From Asticcacaulis sp. (GTDB lineage Bacteria > Pseudomonadota > Alphaproteobacteria > Caulobacterales > Caulobacteraceae), in assembly GCA_024707255.1 (NCBI GenBank), contig JANQAC010000002.1, positions 1,668,001 through 1,732,000 on the forward strand: DNA of 64,000 bases. Reading direction: 5' to 3'. Positions 26,903-36,025 of this stretch are shown in pieces. Both the position numbers and the translations under genes were made by a program. The notes below the pieces were generated by a model, which saw only the letters and a list, made by a program, of their open reading frames with translations, was not told the origin of the DNA and made no database searches. Each line of letters opens with the position of its first letter. The stretch's first letter is position 1.

Positions 26903-27658
26903 CTATTTTGACAGGAAGGCCATGAAGGCGGCCTGCGCTTCCGGGCTCGTCAGTTGCCGGCGAAAAACGGCCCCCTCGGCCTGGATCACCTGCCACAGCT
27001 TTTCCGGATCACGCATGAACGCCTTGGTGTGTCGCAGGCTGGAGAGGGACAGCTTCACCAGTTTTTGCGCCATGGCCTGGGCGGCGGCGTCCAGTCCGTC
27101 ACGCGATACAATGCTGTTGACCAGACCTAGCTTTTGGGCGTCTTCGGCGCCGATCACCTCGCCCAGCGCCATCCAGGCAAAGGCGCGTGCGTGGCCGATG
27201 CGTTCGGGTAAAAGCAGGGTCGAGCCGGCCTCCGGCACAAGGCCCAGCTTGAGGAAAGGCAGGCTCAGGCGGATATCGTCCGTCGCCACCACCAGATCGC
27301 AATGCAGCAGCAGGGTGACGCCAACGCCTACCGCCTGCCCCTGAACCGCAGCGATGAGTGGTTTGTCAAAAAATGTAAGGGCCTTCAGGAACCGGAAAAC
27401 CGGCATATCATCATGGTCGACGCCGTCGTCCTGATAAAGTGGCAAATCCTGCGCGAAATCGAGGATGTCGTTGCCGGCGCAGAAATCGCTCCCCTCGGCC
27501 GATATTACCACCACGCGCACCGCCTCATTTTCAGAGGCCTGCGCCAGTTCTTCCGTCAGAGCGGTATACATGGCCTTGGTCAGGGCGTTCTTCTTAGGCG
27601 GGCGGTTGAGCCTGAGCGTCAGCACGCCGTTATCGAAATGGCTTGAAATATCGCTCAT
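26903..27658 (-). CDS. Enoyl-CoA hydratase/isomerase family protein
   Basis: A 251-residue crotonase. The start is ATG 27658 (MSDISSHFDNG). The CoA/oxyanion segments are VVISAEGSDFCAGNDILDF near 58 and IAAVQGQAVGVGVTLLLHCD near 98. The motif RLSLPFLKLGLVPEAGSTLL near 130 has the Glu-containing active-site loop. It could act in fatty-acid or aromatic degradation; the exact substrate cannot be called. A 116-base, AT-rich gap separates it from the GNAT gene and holds no clear signal. Confidence 0.9.
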   Translation of the reverse strand: MSDISSHFDNGVLTLRLNRPPKKNALTKAMYTALTEELAQASENEAVRVVVISAEGSDFCAGNDILDFAQDLPLYQDDGVDHDDMPVFRFLKALTFFDKPLIAAVQGQAVGVGVTLLLHCDLVVATDDIRLSLPFLKLGLVPEAGSTLLLPERIGHARAFAWMALGEVIGAEDAQKLGLVNSIVSRDGLDAAAQAMAQKLVKLSLSSLRHTKAFMRDPEKLWQVIQAEGAVFRRQLTSPEAQAAFMAFLSK

Positions 27659-27718
27659 GGTCGGGTTCCCTGTTTTGTCCACCCTAGCCAAAGTTGACGC
27701 GAACGGCAACTCGAAATC

Positions 27719-28609
27719 TTATCCGGCGCAAACCGTGCGGATGCAGTCCCGCAGCCAGCGATGTGTGGGATCGGCGTCCATGCGCGGATGCCACAGCAAT
27801 GACACCCGGATCTCCGGCACGGAAACCGGCAGGGGGAAACTGTGCAGACCTTCGCGCAGATGCTGCGTATAGCGTTCGGGCACACAGGCAATCAGGTCCG
27901 AGACGCGGGCCAGGGCCAGGGCCTCCGAAAAGCTGCCGACCATCACCGCAATTTCGCGCTTGAGACCGAGTGGTTCAAGTGCGGCGTCGACTGGTCCCCG
28001 GTCCGCGCCCCGGCGTGAAATCAGGATATGCCGTCCGGCCGCATAACGCGCGGCGGTCATGTCTCCCGCATTCAAAGGATGATCGTGGCGCACCACGCCA
28101 ATAAAGCGGTCACGAAACAAAGCCTGCGCGCGCAACTCCGGCCCCGTATCGCCGCCGATGACGCCGGTTTCCAGATCGACGCGGCCATCGCGCAGGGCCG
28201 AACTGTCCTTGTCCGGCTTGGGCAGAAAGTGCAACCGCACGCCCGGTGCCTCCGCGTTTACCCGCGCCAGGATGGCGGCACCAAAGGTCTCGACAAACCC
28301 TTCCCGGTTTCGCAGCGTGAAGGTCCGTTCCAAGCGTCTCAGGTCCAGCCCCTCGGCCGGTCGCAGGACGGCTTCAACTGCTTCCACCAGTCGCCCGGTC
28401 TGTTCGCGCAGTTCCAGTGCCCGCGGCGTGGGCACCAGACCACGCCCGGCGCGTACCAGCAACGGATCACCGGTCGTTTCCCGCAACCGGGCCAGGGCAC
28501 GGCTCATGGCGGAGGGGCTTAGTCGCAGCCTTTTGGCGGCACGCGCCACGCTGCCTTCGGTCAGCAGCACATCGAGAGTGACAAGCAGGTTGAGATCGGG
28601 ATGAGACAT
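27719..28609 (-). CDS. LysR-family transcriptional regulator
   Basis: A 296-residue regulator from ATG 28609. The winged helix-turn-helix is at residues 5-65 (LNLLVTLDVLLTEGSVARAA, RLRLSPSAMSRALARLRETT). The effector-binding domain begins near 90. It is divergent from an MFS drug-efflux gene, the classic LysR arrangement, so that pump is the probable target. The inducer is unknown. Confidence 0.93.
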   Translation of the reverse strand: MSHPDLNLLVTLDVLLTEGSVARAAKRLRLSPSAMSRALARLRETTGDPLLVRAGRGLVPTPRALELREQTGRLVEAVEAVLRPAEGLDLRRLERTFTLRNREGFVETFGAAILARVNAEAPGVRLHFLPKPDKDSSALRDGRVDLETGVIGGDTGPELRAQALFRDRFIGVVRHDHPLNAGDMTAARYAAGRHILISRRGADRGPVDAALEPLGLKREIAVMVGSFSEALALARVSDLIACVPERYTQHLREGLHSFPLPVSVPEIRVSLLWHPRMDADPTHRWLRDCIRTVCAG

Positions 28610-28633
28610 GCCGCACCTACAACATAGCGTTAA

Positions 28634-28652
28634 ATGCACGAATAGACTGCAT
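28634..28652. promoter_or_regulatory. Candidate LysR operator
   Basis: ATGCA (28634-28638) and TGCAT (28648-28652) form an inverted repeat around nine bases in the LysR/MFS divergent gap, 25 bases from the LysR start. The size fits a LysR box. Confidence 0.4.
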
Positions 28653-28722
28653 ATGATGCGTCTTCCGCCATAACAAGCCAAGAGATATTCTGCCCGCATC
28701 GCACCCCTCAAAGGAAATTGCC

Positions 28723-30126
28723 ATGTCAGCCAATCCGCAGACCCTGCCGGTCGCCGCACGCTGGGGACTCGCCAGCCTGTCCCTGTCCATGCTGATGCCG
28801 TCCCTCGACACCAGCATCGCCAATGTCGGCCTGCCCACCCTGGCCGAGGCATTCGGCGCCACCTTCGAGGAAGTGCGCTGGGTCGTGATCGCCTATCTGA
28901 TCGCCATCACCGCCGTCATTGTCAGCGCCGGACGGCTGGGCGACCTGTTCGGCCGGCGGCGCCTGCTGCTGACCGGCATCGCGCTGTTCACCCTGACCTC
29001 ACTGCTATGCGGAACCGCCCCTACGCTCTCATGGCTGATCGCCGTGCGCGCCGCGCAAGGGTTGGGCGCGGCCATCATGATGGCGCTGACCATCGCCATG
29101 GTCAGCGAAACCGTACCGCCGGCCCGGACCGGCAGCGCCATGGGAATGCTGGGCACCATGTCCGCCATCGGCACATCGCTTGGGCCCTCGCTGGGCGGCG
29201 CCCTGATCACGGCGCTTGGCTGGGAAGCCATCTTCCTGATCAATGTGCCATTGGGGATATTGAACCTCTGGCTGGCTTGGCGTTACCTGCCGGCAGATCA
29301 TATCTCGCCAAAAGCGGCATCCCAGGGCCTCGACATGGGCGGCACACTGCTGCTCGTCATCACCCTGGCGGCCTACGCCCTGGCCCTGACGACAGCCCGT
29401 CCCGGTCTGGCCAGTATCAGCCTGCTGAGCGTTGCTATCCTGGCCGCCGGCGCCTTCATATACGCCGAAACCCGCGCGGCCTTTCCCCTGGTTCGGCTGG
29501 CGATGTTCCGCGATCCGGCCCTGAGCGTCAGCCTCACGGTCAGCACATTGATCGCCAGCGTCATGATGGCGACCCTGGTCATCGGGCCGTTCTATCTGTC
29601 CCGCACACTCGGCCTTGATCCCATAAATGTCGGACTGGTGATGTCGGTGGGGCCCGTCCTGTCCGCACTGAGCGGCGTCGTGGCCGGCCGGTTGGTGGAT
29701 CGTTTCGGGGCATCGACCATGGTCGCCGCCGGCTTGTTCGCCATGATGTCCGGCGCTGTGGGCCTGGCCGTTCTGCCGGCCCCGTTTGGCGTCGCCGGCT
29801 ATATCGCCGCCATCGCCCTGCTCACACCCGGTTATCAACTCACCCAGGCGGCCAATAATACCGCCCTGATGACGGGTGTGCCGGCCGATCAGAAGGGCGT
29901 GGTTTCGGGCATGCTCAGCCTGTCGCGCAATCTGGGCCTTATCACCGGCACCGCCTTGATGGGGGCCGTTTTCGCCCTGGCATCCGGAACGGATATCACG
30001 ACCGCGCCACCGGAAGCAGTGGCCGGCGGCATGAAGGTCACCTTTCTGATGGCAGCCGTCCTGATGTTAGCGGCCCTGGTCATGGCGGTGCGGACCTCAA
30101 GGCTTGCCCGCAAGCAACCGGCATGA
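28723..30126 (+). CDS. MFS transporter, DHA2 (EmrB/QacA-like) family
   Basis: A 467-residue inner-membrane exporter with about 14 hydrophobic helices. Early motif LDTSIANVGLPTLAEAF is typical of DHA2 (motif D1). Motif A-like GRLGDLFGRRRLLLTG is near 70-85, and motif C-like GTSLGPSLGGALI near 150. It is predicted to exchange protons for hydrophobic drugs or toxins. It is divergent from LysR 27719-28609, with which it likely forms a regulated pair. Confidence 0.93.
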   Translation: MSANPQTLPVAARWGLASLSLSMLMPSLDTSIANVGLPTLAEAFGATFEEVRWVVIAYLIAITAVIVSAGRLGDLFGRRRLLLTGIALFTLTSLLCGTAPTLSWLIAVRAAQGLGAAIMMALTIAMVSETVPPARTGSAMGMLGTMSAIGTSLGPSLGGALITALGWEAIFLINVPLGILNLWLAWRYLPADHISPKAASQGLDMGGTLLLVITLAAYALALTTARPGLASISLLSVAILAAGAFIYAETRAAFPLVRLAMFRDPALSVSLTVSTLIASVMMATLVIGPFYLSRTLGLDPINVGLVMSVGPVLSALSGVVAGRLVDRFGASTMVAAGLFAMMSGAVGLAVLPAPFGVAGYIAAIALLTPGYQLTQAANNTALMTGVPADQKGVVSGMLSLSRNLGLITGTALMGAVFALASGTDITTAPPEAVAGGMKVTFLMAAVLMLAALVMAVRTSRLARKQPA

Positions 30127-30246
30127 CGCTGTCCATAATGCCTTGTATTCGCCACAAGCCGGCAATAAACCTATTGAAAATTAATTCGTGGCGGGGCAAA
30201 CCGCAACGGTAATTTCACAGGTCGGACCAGCGGAGAGACGCCACCA

Positions 30247-31692
30247 ATGAAAATATCTTTCGATTTCAAAAAGATGGTACAAAGGGCGCAAACCCTGGCC
30301 ATCGCACTTGGCCTGGCGGCCCTCGCCAGCGCCGGTACACAGGCCGCCTATGCAGCGCCGAAGAAGGCCGAAGCCGCCCCGGCCGGCGAATTCAAGATCG
30401 ATCCAGCCATTCAGGCCAAGAGCATGACCGATATTCCGGCCATTATCGCCCTGGGTAAAATCGATTGCGATCCGGTTGACGCCTACCTGATGGGCCCTAC
30501 CGAATTTGCCAAGGATGACGGCACCAAGGTCAAGGGACAACTCTATGAAGTGGCCTGCAAAACCGGCCCCGGCTTCATCATTACCAGCATTTCCCCCACT
30601 GAAGTGGGCCAGGCCTTCACCTGTTCGCTGGCCGCCAAGCTCCAGGCAACGCGTCCGGAGTCCATCCTGTGCGTCCTGCCGGAAAACAAGCCGCATTATG
30701 CCTGGCTTACCTCCATCGTCCAGCCCTACCTGCCCGGCTGCCAGATCAGCGATGCCCGCGTGATCGGCTCGACCTCGACCGAACCGCTGATCGACCGTTA
30801 TGAAGTCGGCTGCGGCACGCAGGCCGGCGGCATCATCGATTATGCCCAGCTCGGCGCCAAGGCCCCGACCGAATTCAAGAGCTGTCTTGTGGTCGATGGC
30901 ACCAGTTCCGCCTGTCAGTTCACCACCAAGGAACAGACAATGGCCGTCCTGAAGCCCGTCGCCGCTGCGGCTGACAAGGATTGTCAGGTCAACAATGTCC
31001 GCTTCGTCGGGGTCAACAAGGAAAACGATGGCCTGTTCTATGAATTCGGCTGTGCCAACAAGCCGGGCTTCATAGCCCTGACCAAGCTTGACAACACCTT
31101 TGAACGCAATATCGCCTGTGCCAGCGCTGCTGGCCTGGGTGGCTGCAAGTTCACCGATGCCGGCGTGGCCGCCGCTGATGCCAACGGCACCTATTCGGCG
31201 CTTCTGGGCAAGGCCGGCTTCCCCTGCACGGTCGATGACTACAATGTCCTGGGCACTCAGGAACAGACCAAACGCGATTATGTTGAGTTCAAGTGCAAGG
31301 AACAGCCCTGGGGCCTGATCGGCTTCGTGCCGCAGCCAGGCAGCACCGCCGGTGTGCGCGTCAATGACTGCTTCATCGACCAGACCAGCCGGAAAATGTG
31401 TACCTATGTCACCGAACCGCAACTGCGCACCCAGATCGACAAGCTGATCAAGATCGCCCAGCCGGGTAAGGACTGCGATGTCAGCGATGTGCGTTATATC
31501 GGTGAATCCGATGGCATCGAAGGCGCCGTCATCATCGAAATCGCCTGCAGCAACAAGCGCGGTTACATTGCTGTCATCGCTGCCAATCGCAACAGTATTG
31601 CCGATTCGACACCTTGCAAGATTGCCAAGTCGCATAACGATCCGGTTCAATGCACGATCGCCGGCAACGGCACCTACTCCTCGGCGGACTAA
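30247..31692 (+). CDS. Exported protein with five tandem four-cysteine repeats
   Basis: A 481-residue protein with a signal peptide (LAIALGLAALASAGTQAAYA) and a short Ala/Lys linker. The mature chain is five repeats of about 75-100 residues, beginning at IDCDPVDAYLMG, CQISDARVIG, CQVNNVRFVG, CTVDDYNVLG and CDVSDVRYIG. Each continues with a YEVAC/YEVGC/YEFGC/VEFKC/IEIAC strand, a G-[FY]-I turn and two more cysteines. The 20 repeat cysteines suggest disulfides and a periplasmic location. The tandem DsbA-like proteins at 41558-43456 could act on such clients, but that is speculation. No family was recognised. Confidence 0.8.
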   Translation: MKISFDFKKMVQRAQTLAIALGLAALASAGTQAAYAAPKKAEAAPAGEFKIDPAIQAKSMTDIPAIIALGKIDCDPVDAYLMGPTEFAKDDGTKVKGQLYEVACKTGPGFIITSISPTEVGQAFTCSLAAKLQATRPESILCVLPENKPHYAWLTSIVQPYLPGCQISDARVIGSTSTEPLIDRYEVGCGTQAGGIIDYAQLGAKAPTEFKSCLVVDGTSSACQFTTKEQTMAVLKPVAAAADKDCQVNNVRFVGVNKENDGLFYEFGCANKPGFIALTKLDNTFERNIACASAAGLGGCKFTDAGVAAADANGTYSALLGKAGFPCTVDDYNVLGTQEQTKRDYVEFKCKEQPWGLIGFVPQPGSTAGVRVNDCFIDQTSRKMCTYVTEPQLRTQIDKLIKIAQPGKDCDVSDVRYIGESDGIEGAVIIEIACSNKRGYIAVIAANRNSIADSTPCKIAKSHNDPVQCTIAGNGTYSSAD

Positions 31693-31707
31693 CCGCCTGA
31701 AAACCTG

Positions 31708-31744
31708 AAAAGGCCCGCGAGGTTACGGCCTCGCGGGCCTTTTT
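31708..31744 (+). terminator. Rho-independent terminator
   Basis: AAAAGGCCCGCGAGG pairs with CCTCGCGGGCCTTTT around a short loop, followed by T. It lies 16 bases after the repeat-protein stop. Confidence 0.92.
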
Positions 31745-31790
31745 CATGCCGATTTGCGGCGGTAATAACTGGATGGCAATGGAGACGATG

Positions 31791-32627
31791 ATGAGACTAT
31801 GGATGGCAGCGGCCGTTTTTCCCTTGATGCTTCTGGGAGGCTGCGATCTCTTGACTAAACCAGAGGCCGGTCCCGCCTACGCCATCCCTGCCCCCACGGC
31901 AAAAGGCGAGGTCCAGCTATATCCAGCCACAGATCCGAAGGCGACGCGGCCCTCCGTCCAGGTCCGCGCCGGCGATTGCGACAAGGAAACATGCGAGGTT
32001 CTGAAGGGGAAAAAATGGCAACCTTTGATAAAGGCTGACGTTGCCGCCCTCCCCTATCTCTCGGTCATGATGCCCACCGGCTCGGTCTACAGCCCCGACC
32101 TGTGGCGGCCGGTCGGGGCCAGCGGCCGTTATGTGCTGGTTAGTCCCGCCGGTTTCGATGGCATCCAGCGCGGCCTGTTCGACGGCCTGCGCATCGGCGT
32201 GCAGGATGCCACCTTCGCCACCTATTTCACCGCCTATTCGATTGAAAATGCCGCCACCCTCAAGGCTCTGGGCCTGTGTACCCGTGACATGGCGGTCGAT
32301 TCCGGCGATCCGCTCAAGGCCAATTGCGCCCAGAAGGTCGGCAGCGACCGCTATGTCCTGCCAGTCAATGGAGAGATCGTCATCGCCGGAGACAAGGCCT
32401 GGCTGCTGCAACGTCGCCCGGACCGTTCGGCCAATCTCGTTGACCTGTTCGCCCTGCCGCGTGGCGCACCTGTATGCCTGCCGGGCCTGATCATCGATAC
32501 AGACGGCAAATGGATGGGCACGCCCGACAAGGCCCTGTCGCCCGACCTCTTCGTCTCGCGCTCACGCCCTTCGCCGGAATATGAAGCGCATAAGGAAAAG
32601 CTGCTGAGGGCCTGCGCCGGTAACTGA
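31791..32627 (+). CDS. Predicted lipoprotein of unknown function
   Basis: A 278-residue protein from ATG 31791 (GGAG six bases upstream). Lipobox L-G-G-C is at about residue 18. The mature part has cysteine pairs (AGDCDKETCEVL, LGLCTRDM, ANCAQK, PVCLPG, LRACAGN) and a central domain with RYVLVSPAGFDGIQRGLFDG and FATYFTAYSIENAATL. It follows the five-repeat exported protein but is separated by a strong terminator, so is probably transcribed separately. No family recognised. Confidence 0.75.
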   Translation: MRLWMAAAVFPLMLLGGCDLLTKPEAGPAYAIPAPTAKGEVQLYPATDPKATRPSVQVRAGDCDKETCEVLKGKKWQPLIKADVAALPYLSVMMPTGSVYSPDLWRPVGASGRYVLVSPAGFDGIQRGLFDGLRIGVQDATFATYFTAYSIENAATLKALGLCTRDMAVDSGDPLKANCAQKVGSDRYVLPVNGEIVIAGDKAWLLQRRPDRSANLVDLFALPRGAPVCLPGLIIDTDGKWMGTPDKALSPDLFVSRSRPSPEYEAHKEKLLRACAGN

Positions 32628-32631
32628 GTCA

Positions 32632-32741
32632 GAACCACGAATGCACACGAATAGACACAAATTCTATTCATAGTGAATGGTCAGGATGTTTCCGAAAAGC
32701 ATTCAATCCTATTCGTGCTTATTCGTGTACATTCGTGGTTC
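32632..32741. repeat. Inverted repeat of CACGAAT units with ten-base period
   Basis: The left arm (32632-32668) reads GAACCACGAATGCACACGAA and continues with ACGAAT-like units. The right arm (32699-32741) is its reverse complement with a few changes (ends TACATTCGTGGTTC). In each arm the CACGAAT unit recurs about every ten bases, one helical turn. The loop of about 30 bases is unpaired. It lies between the convergent lipoprotein and pyrC genes. Confidence 0.7.
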
Positions 32742-32753
32742 AAAAACCTGGCC

Positions 32754-34082
32754 TTACAAACTTTCCATGAAACGGCAGGATTCGCCTTGGGACGGGCGGA
32801 TAATTTCGTCATCGCGCATAACCACCTTGCCGCGGATAATCGTCGCCTTGGGCCAGCCGGTGACTTCCAGGCCGTCGAACGGAGTCCAGCCCGAGCGCGT
32901 GCGCATGTCGGCATGACGCAGCACCCGCTTGTGGTTCAGGTCAACCAGGGTGACGTCGCCGTCATAGCCTTCGGCCATGCGCCCCTTGCCCGCCACGCCG
33001 AAGACGCGCTGGGCGCCCGCCGAGGTCAGGTCCACCAGCCGCTCCAGTGACATGCGACCGTGGGCCACATGGTTCAGCATCACCGGCAGCAGGGTCTGGA
33101 CGCCCGGCATTCCAGACGGCGAGGCCGGATAGGGCTTGGCCTTTTCTTCCAGGGTGTGCGGCGCATGATCGGACCCCAGCACGTCGGCGATACCGCCATT
33201 GATGCCATGCCACAGGCCATCGACATGATACTGGTCGCGAATCGGCGGGTTCATCTGGGCCAGGCCCTTCAGGCGCTCATAGGCTTCCGGCGCCACCAGG
33301 GTGAGGTGCTGCGGCGTGATCTCAACCGTAGCAATGTCCTTGTTTTCCGATAGAAAATCGATTTCTTCCTTAGTGGTCACATGAAGAACGTGGATGCGCT
33401 TGCCGGCCTCGCGCGCCAGCCGAACCAGGCGATGGGTCGACTGGATGGCCGATTGGGCGTCCCGGACGAAATCGTGGCTCGTCCAGTCGCCTTCGCGCGC
33501 CAGCGGGCGGCGTTCTGCCAGACGATATTCATCCTCGGAATGGAAGGTGGCGCGGCGGTTGACATTGGCCAGTACCTTCGCCACGCCCTCGTCATCGGCG
33601 ATCAGCAGCGTACCGGTCGAGGCCCCCATGAACACCTTGACGCCGCAGCAGCCCTTCAAGCGCTCCAGTTCCCCCAGTTCATGAACGTTTTCATGCGTAC
33701 CGCCGACATAGAAGGCATAATCGCAGTGCATCCGGTGATGCGCGCGCTGCAATTTGTCGGCAAAGGCTTCGGCATTGGTGGTCGTCGGGTTGGTATTGGG
33801 CATCTCGAAGACCGCCACGACCCCGCCCATGACGGCGGCCTGGGAACCGGTCTCCAGGTCTTCCTTCCATTCCAGGCCAGGCTCGCGGAAATGGACCTGG
33901 GTATCAATCACGCCCGGCATGGCCAGCAGGCCGGTGGCGTCGAAAATCTCGCCTGCCGATGCCTGCGACAGGTCGCCGAAGGCCGCGAACTTGCCGCCGG
34001 TAATGCCGATATCGCCCTTGCCCCGCCCGGCATGATTGATGATTTCGGCGTTACGGATGATCAGATCGAAATTGCGAGGCAT
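32754..34082 (-). CDS. pyrC: Dihydroorotase, class I type
   Basis: A 442-residue amidohydrolase closing carbamoyl-aspartate to dihydroorotate in pyrimidine synthesis. Zinc ligands: the HxH-type motif GVIDTQVHFREPGLEWKED near 58, KVFMGASTGTLL near 150 (carboxylated-lysine region), FHSEDEYR and HVLHVTT near 180-240, and DVLGSDHAPHTLEEK near 310 with the catalytic aspartate. The length fits single-domain class I enzymes. The close paralogue allantoinase is less likely given the DHOase-type TxQVHFREPG motif. Confidence 0.88.
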   Translation of the reverse strand: MPRNFDLIIRNAEIINHAGRGKGDIGITGGKFAAFGDLSQASAGEIFDATGLLAMPGVIDTQVHFREPGLEWKEDLETGSQAAVMGGVVAVFEMPNTNPTTTNAEAFADKLQRAHHRMHCDYAFYVGGTHENVHELGELERLKGCCGVKVFMGASTGTLLIADDEGVAKVLANVNRRATFHSEDEYRLAERRPLAREGDWTSHDFVRDAQSAIQSTHRLVRLAREAGKRIHVLHVTTKEEIDFLSENKDIATVEITPQHLTLVAPEAYERLKGLAQMNPPIRDQYHVDGLWHGINGGIADVLGSDHAPHTLEEKAKPYPASPSGMPGVQTLLPVMLNHVAHGRMSLERLVDLTSAGAQRVFGVAGKGRMAEGYDGDVTLVDLNHKRVLRHADMRTRSGWTPFDGLEVTGWPKATIIRGKVVMRDDEIIRPSQGESCRFMESL

Positions 34083-34151
34083 GGCGGTGATCCTTTAGTC
34101 AAGTCAATGGGCGGACAGTAGACCTCGGATACCGTCAAGTGAAGCGAAACT

Positions 34152-35111
34152 TCACCCTGCCATCTCTCTTTCGATGACGGCCGCCACATGATCAATCGTC
34201 AGGTCGAGCATATGGCAGACATTCTGCTTCAGCTTTGGATCAACCATCTGGATATCCGCCAGAGTGCGCGGCCCGCGAATGACCAGTACATGGCCGCCGA
34301 TCGGGGCGTCGGCTTCATCCGAAGGCCCGAACAGGCCGAAGGTCGGGATGCCGGCGGCCGCAGCCAGGTGCAGCCACAGTTCGTCATTGCCGACAAACAT
34401 GACGGCTTGCCGCAGAGCCGCATAGGCGTTGAGTTCGGTGACGTCCCCGCCGATCTCCATCACTTGGGCGCGCGGCGTCGCCATGCGCAGGGCCTGCAGG
34501 GTGTCGCGCTCGGCCTCGGAGCCGATAATCAGCAGGCGATGACCGGCAAGCGGCCCCTCTTCCCGCATCAGTCGCGTGGCCAGAACAGCAAATCGCTCCG
34601 TCGGCCAGCGCCGCCCCAGCCAGCCAGCGCCCGGCGCCATAACGATCAGCGGCCCGGTTTCGCGGCCACTATCGATCAGGCTGCGTGTCTGCGCTTCGCG
34701 GCGCGGTGATACGCGCAAAGCCGGCATGATTTCCAGCGGATCAAGCCTCAACTTGGCGGCGATCTGTTCCAGCACGCCCGCGCTGTCATTCGGATTGAGC
34801 GTAAAGCGGGTCTTCGCCTTCATCATGCGCGAAATCAGGGTGGGGCCGATATCGACGCACAGCCCCCATTTACGCCGGCTCAGTTCACTCAGGCCATGCA
34901 GCGACTTCAGCTTAAATAAGGCGCCGTCAAAGGCTTGTAACTCGTCGATCAAGTCGTCATCTTGAAACAGCACGGCCGAGGCTTGCGTTGTCGCCAGCGT
35001 GATCCGGGCATGGGGAATTTCCGCTTTCAGGCGCGCGATGACGCCGCTCAGGGCCAGGGCCTTGGACGGTTCGCACAGGGCCAGCAAAAGAATCGGAAAT
35101 TCACCTGTCAT
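34152..35111 (-). CDS. Glycosyltransferase family 9 (heptosyltransferase-like)
   Basis: A 319-residue protein. GT9 features: GPLIVMAPGAGWLGRRWPTE near 172 (nucleotide-sugar site with RWPTERFA) and FVGNDELWLHLAAAAGIPTF near 246 followed by GLFGPSD. Family members add heptose or related sugars to lipopolysaccharide core. The N-terminal domain is less conserved (LTLATTQASAVLF-like segment), so the donor sugar is not assigned. Cytoplasmic side of the inner membrane. Confidence 0.87.
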   Translation of the reverse strand: MTGEFPILLLALCEPSKALALSGVIARLKAEIPHARITLATTQASAVLFQDDDLIDELQAFDGALFKLKSLHGLSELSRRKWGLCVDIGPTLISRMMKAKTRFTLNPNDSAGVLEQIAAKLRLDPLEIMPALRVSPRREAQTRSLIDSGRETGPLIVMAPGAGWLGRRWPTERFAVLATRLMREEGPLAGHRLLIIGSEAERDTLQALRMATPRAQVMEIGGDVTELNAYAALRQAVMFVGNDELWLHLAAAAGIPTFGLFGPSDEADAPIGGHVLVIRGPRTLADIQMVDPKLKQNVCHMLDLTIDHVAAVIEREMAG

Positions 35112-35153
35112 GCGCCATACTTAGTTCCTGAGACGATCATAACAAGACCCATC

Positions 35154-36002
35154 ATGACCGCAGCTTCCGTTACCGCCCTTACCCATCGCGCCCTGATCGC
35201 CGTTTCCGGCCCGGACTGGGCCAAGTTCCTCAAAGGGCTTTGCACCGCCCATATCGACGAAATTGTCGAGGAAACGGCAAGGGGCGAATTTCATAGACTG
35301 CATTACGGGGCTTTTTTGCGGCCCCAGGGCAAGATGATCTGTGATGTCCTGCTACATGCCGTCTCTGCTGACGAAATCTGGCTAGATGTGCCGCTATCCG
35401 AACGCGATGACCTGCTGGCCAAACTCAATATGTATAAGTTGCGCGCCCAGGTGACGATCACAGCGCCCGACCATCCGGTTTACGTGGCTTTTGGCGGCGA
35501 TCTGCCGGATGGCTTTATGGACGACCCGCGTGGATCAATCATTGATGTTGCCTTCGGTTTTGCGTATGCGCCGCAAACCACAACCGCCTCGCCTGACGAC
35601 TGGCGCACCTTCCGCTATACCCACAGCCTGGCCGAGGCCGGTGCCGATTTTGGTCGGGACGACCTCTACGCCATCGACGCCAATCTCGACCTGTTGGCGG
35701 CGATAGACTTTCACAAGGGCTGCTATGTCGGGCAGGAACTGACCTCGCGCATGAAGCGTCGCGGCCAGATCAAGAACCGCATATTGGGCTTTCGTTATGC
35801 GGGCGATGCGCCGGCCGCTGGCGCCGAAATTCTCAATATTGAGAAACGCGCCGGTGAAATTCTGGCCGCCGCGCAGGGGTATGGTTTGGCCCTGATGCGG
35901 ATCGACCGACGCGAGGGTGCGCTTACGGCCGATGGCAGGCCGATTTCTCTGAATATCCCGGCCTGGATCGCGCCCGCCCTGCCCGAAATCACCGCCGAAT
36001 AA
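35154..36002 (+). CDS. ygfZ: Folate-binding protein YgfZ
   Basis: A 282-residue GcvT-like protein that helps maintain iron-sulfur clusters (IBA57 family). The start is ATG 35154. It has ISGPDWAKFL-type folate-domain N-terminal sequence (LIAVSGPDWAKFLKGLCTAH), LHYGAFLRPQGKMICDVLL, and the diagnostic motif KGCYVGQELTSRMKRRG near 190 with the conserved cysteine. It is followed at 23 bases by tag. Confidence 0.93.
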   Translation: MTAASVTALTHRALIAVSGPDWAKFLKGLCTAHIDEIVEETARGEFHRLHYGAFLRPQGKMICDVLLHAVSADEIWLDVPLSERDDLLAKLNMYKLRAQVTITAPDHPVYVAFGGDLPDGFMDDPRGSIIDVAFGFAYAPQTTTASPDDWRTFRYTHSLAEAGADFGRDDLYAIDANLDLLAAIDFHKGCYVGQELTSRMKRRGQIKNRILGFRYAGDAPAAGAEILNIEKRAGEILAAAQGYGLALMRIDRREGALTADGRPISLNIPAWIAPALPEITAE

Positions 36003-36025
36003 AGACCGAAAAAAGGAATGCCTTC

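Noticed and set aside
30181..31650. 489-codon frame opposite the five-repeat exported protein
   Set aside because: The plus-strand frame has a signal peptide and regular repeats. The antisense frame has neither, so its length reflects codon bias.
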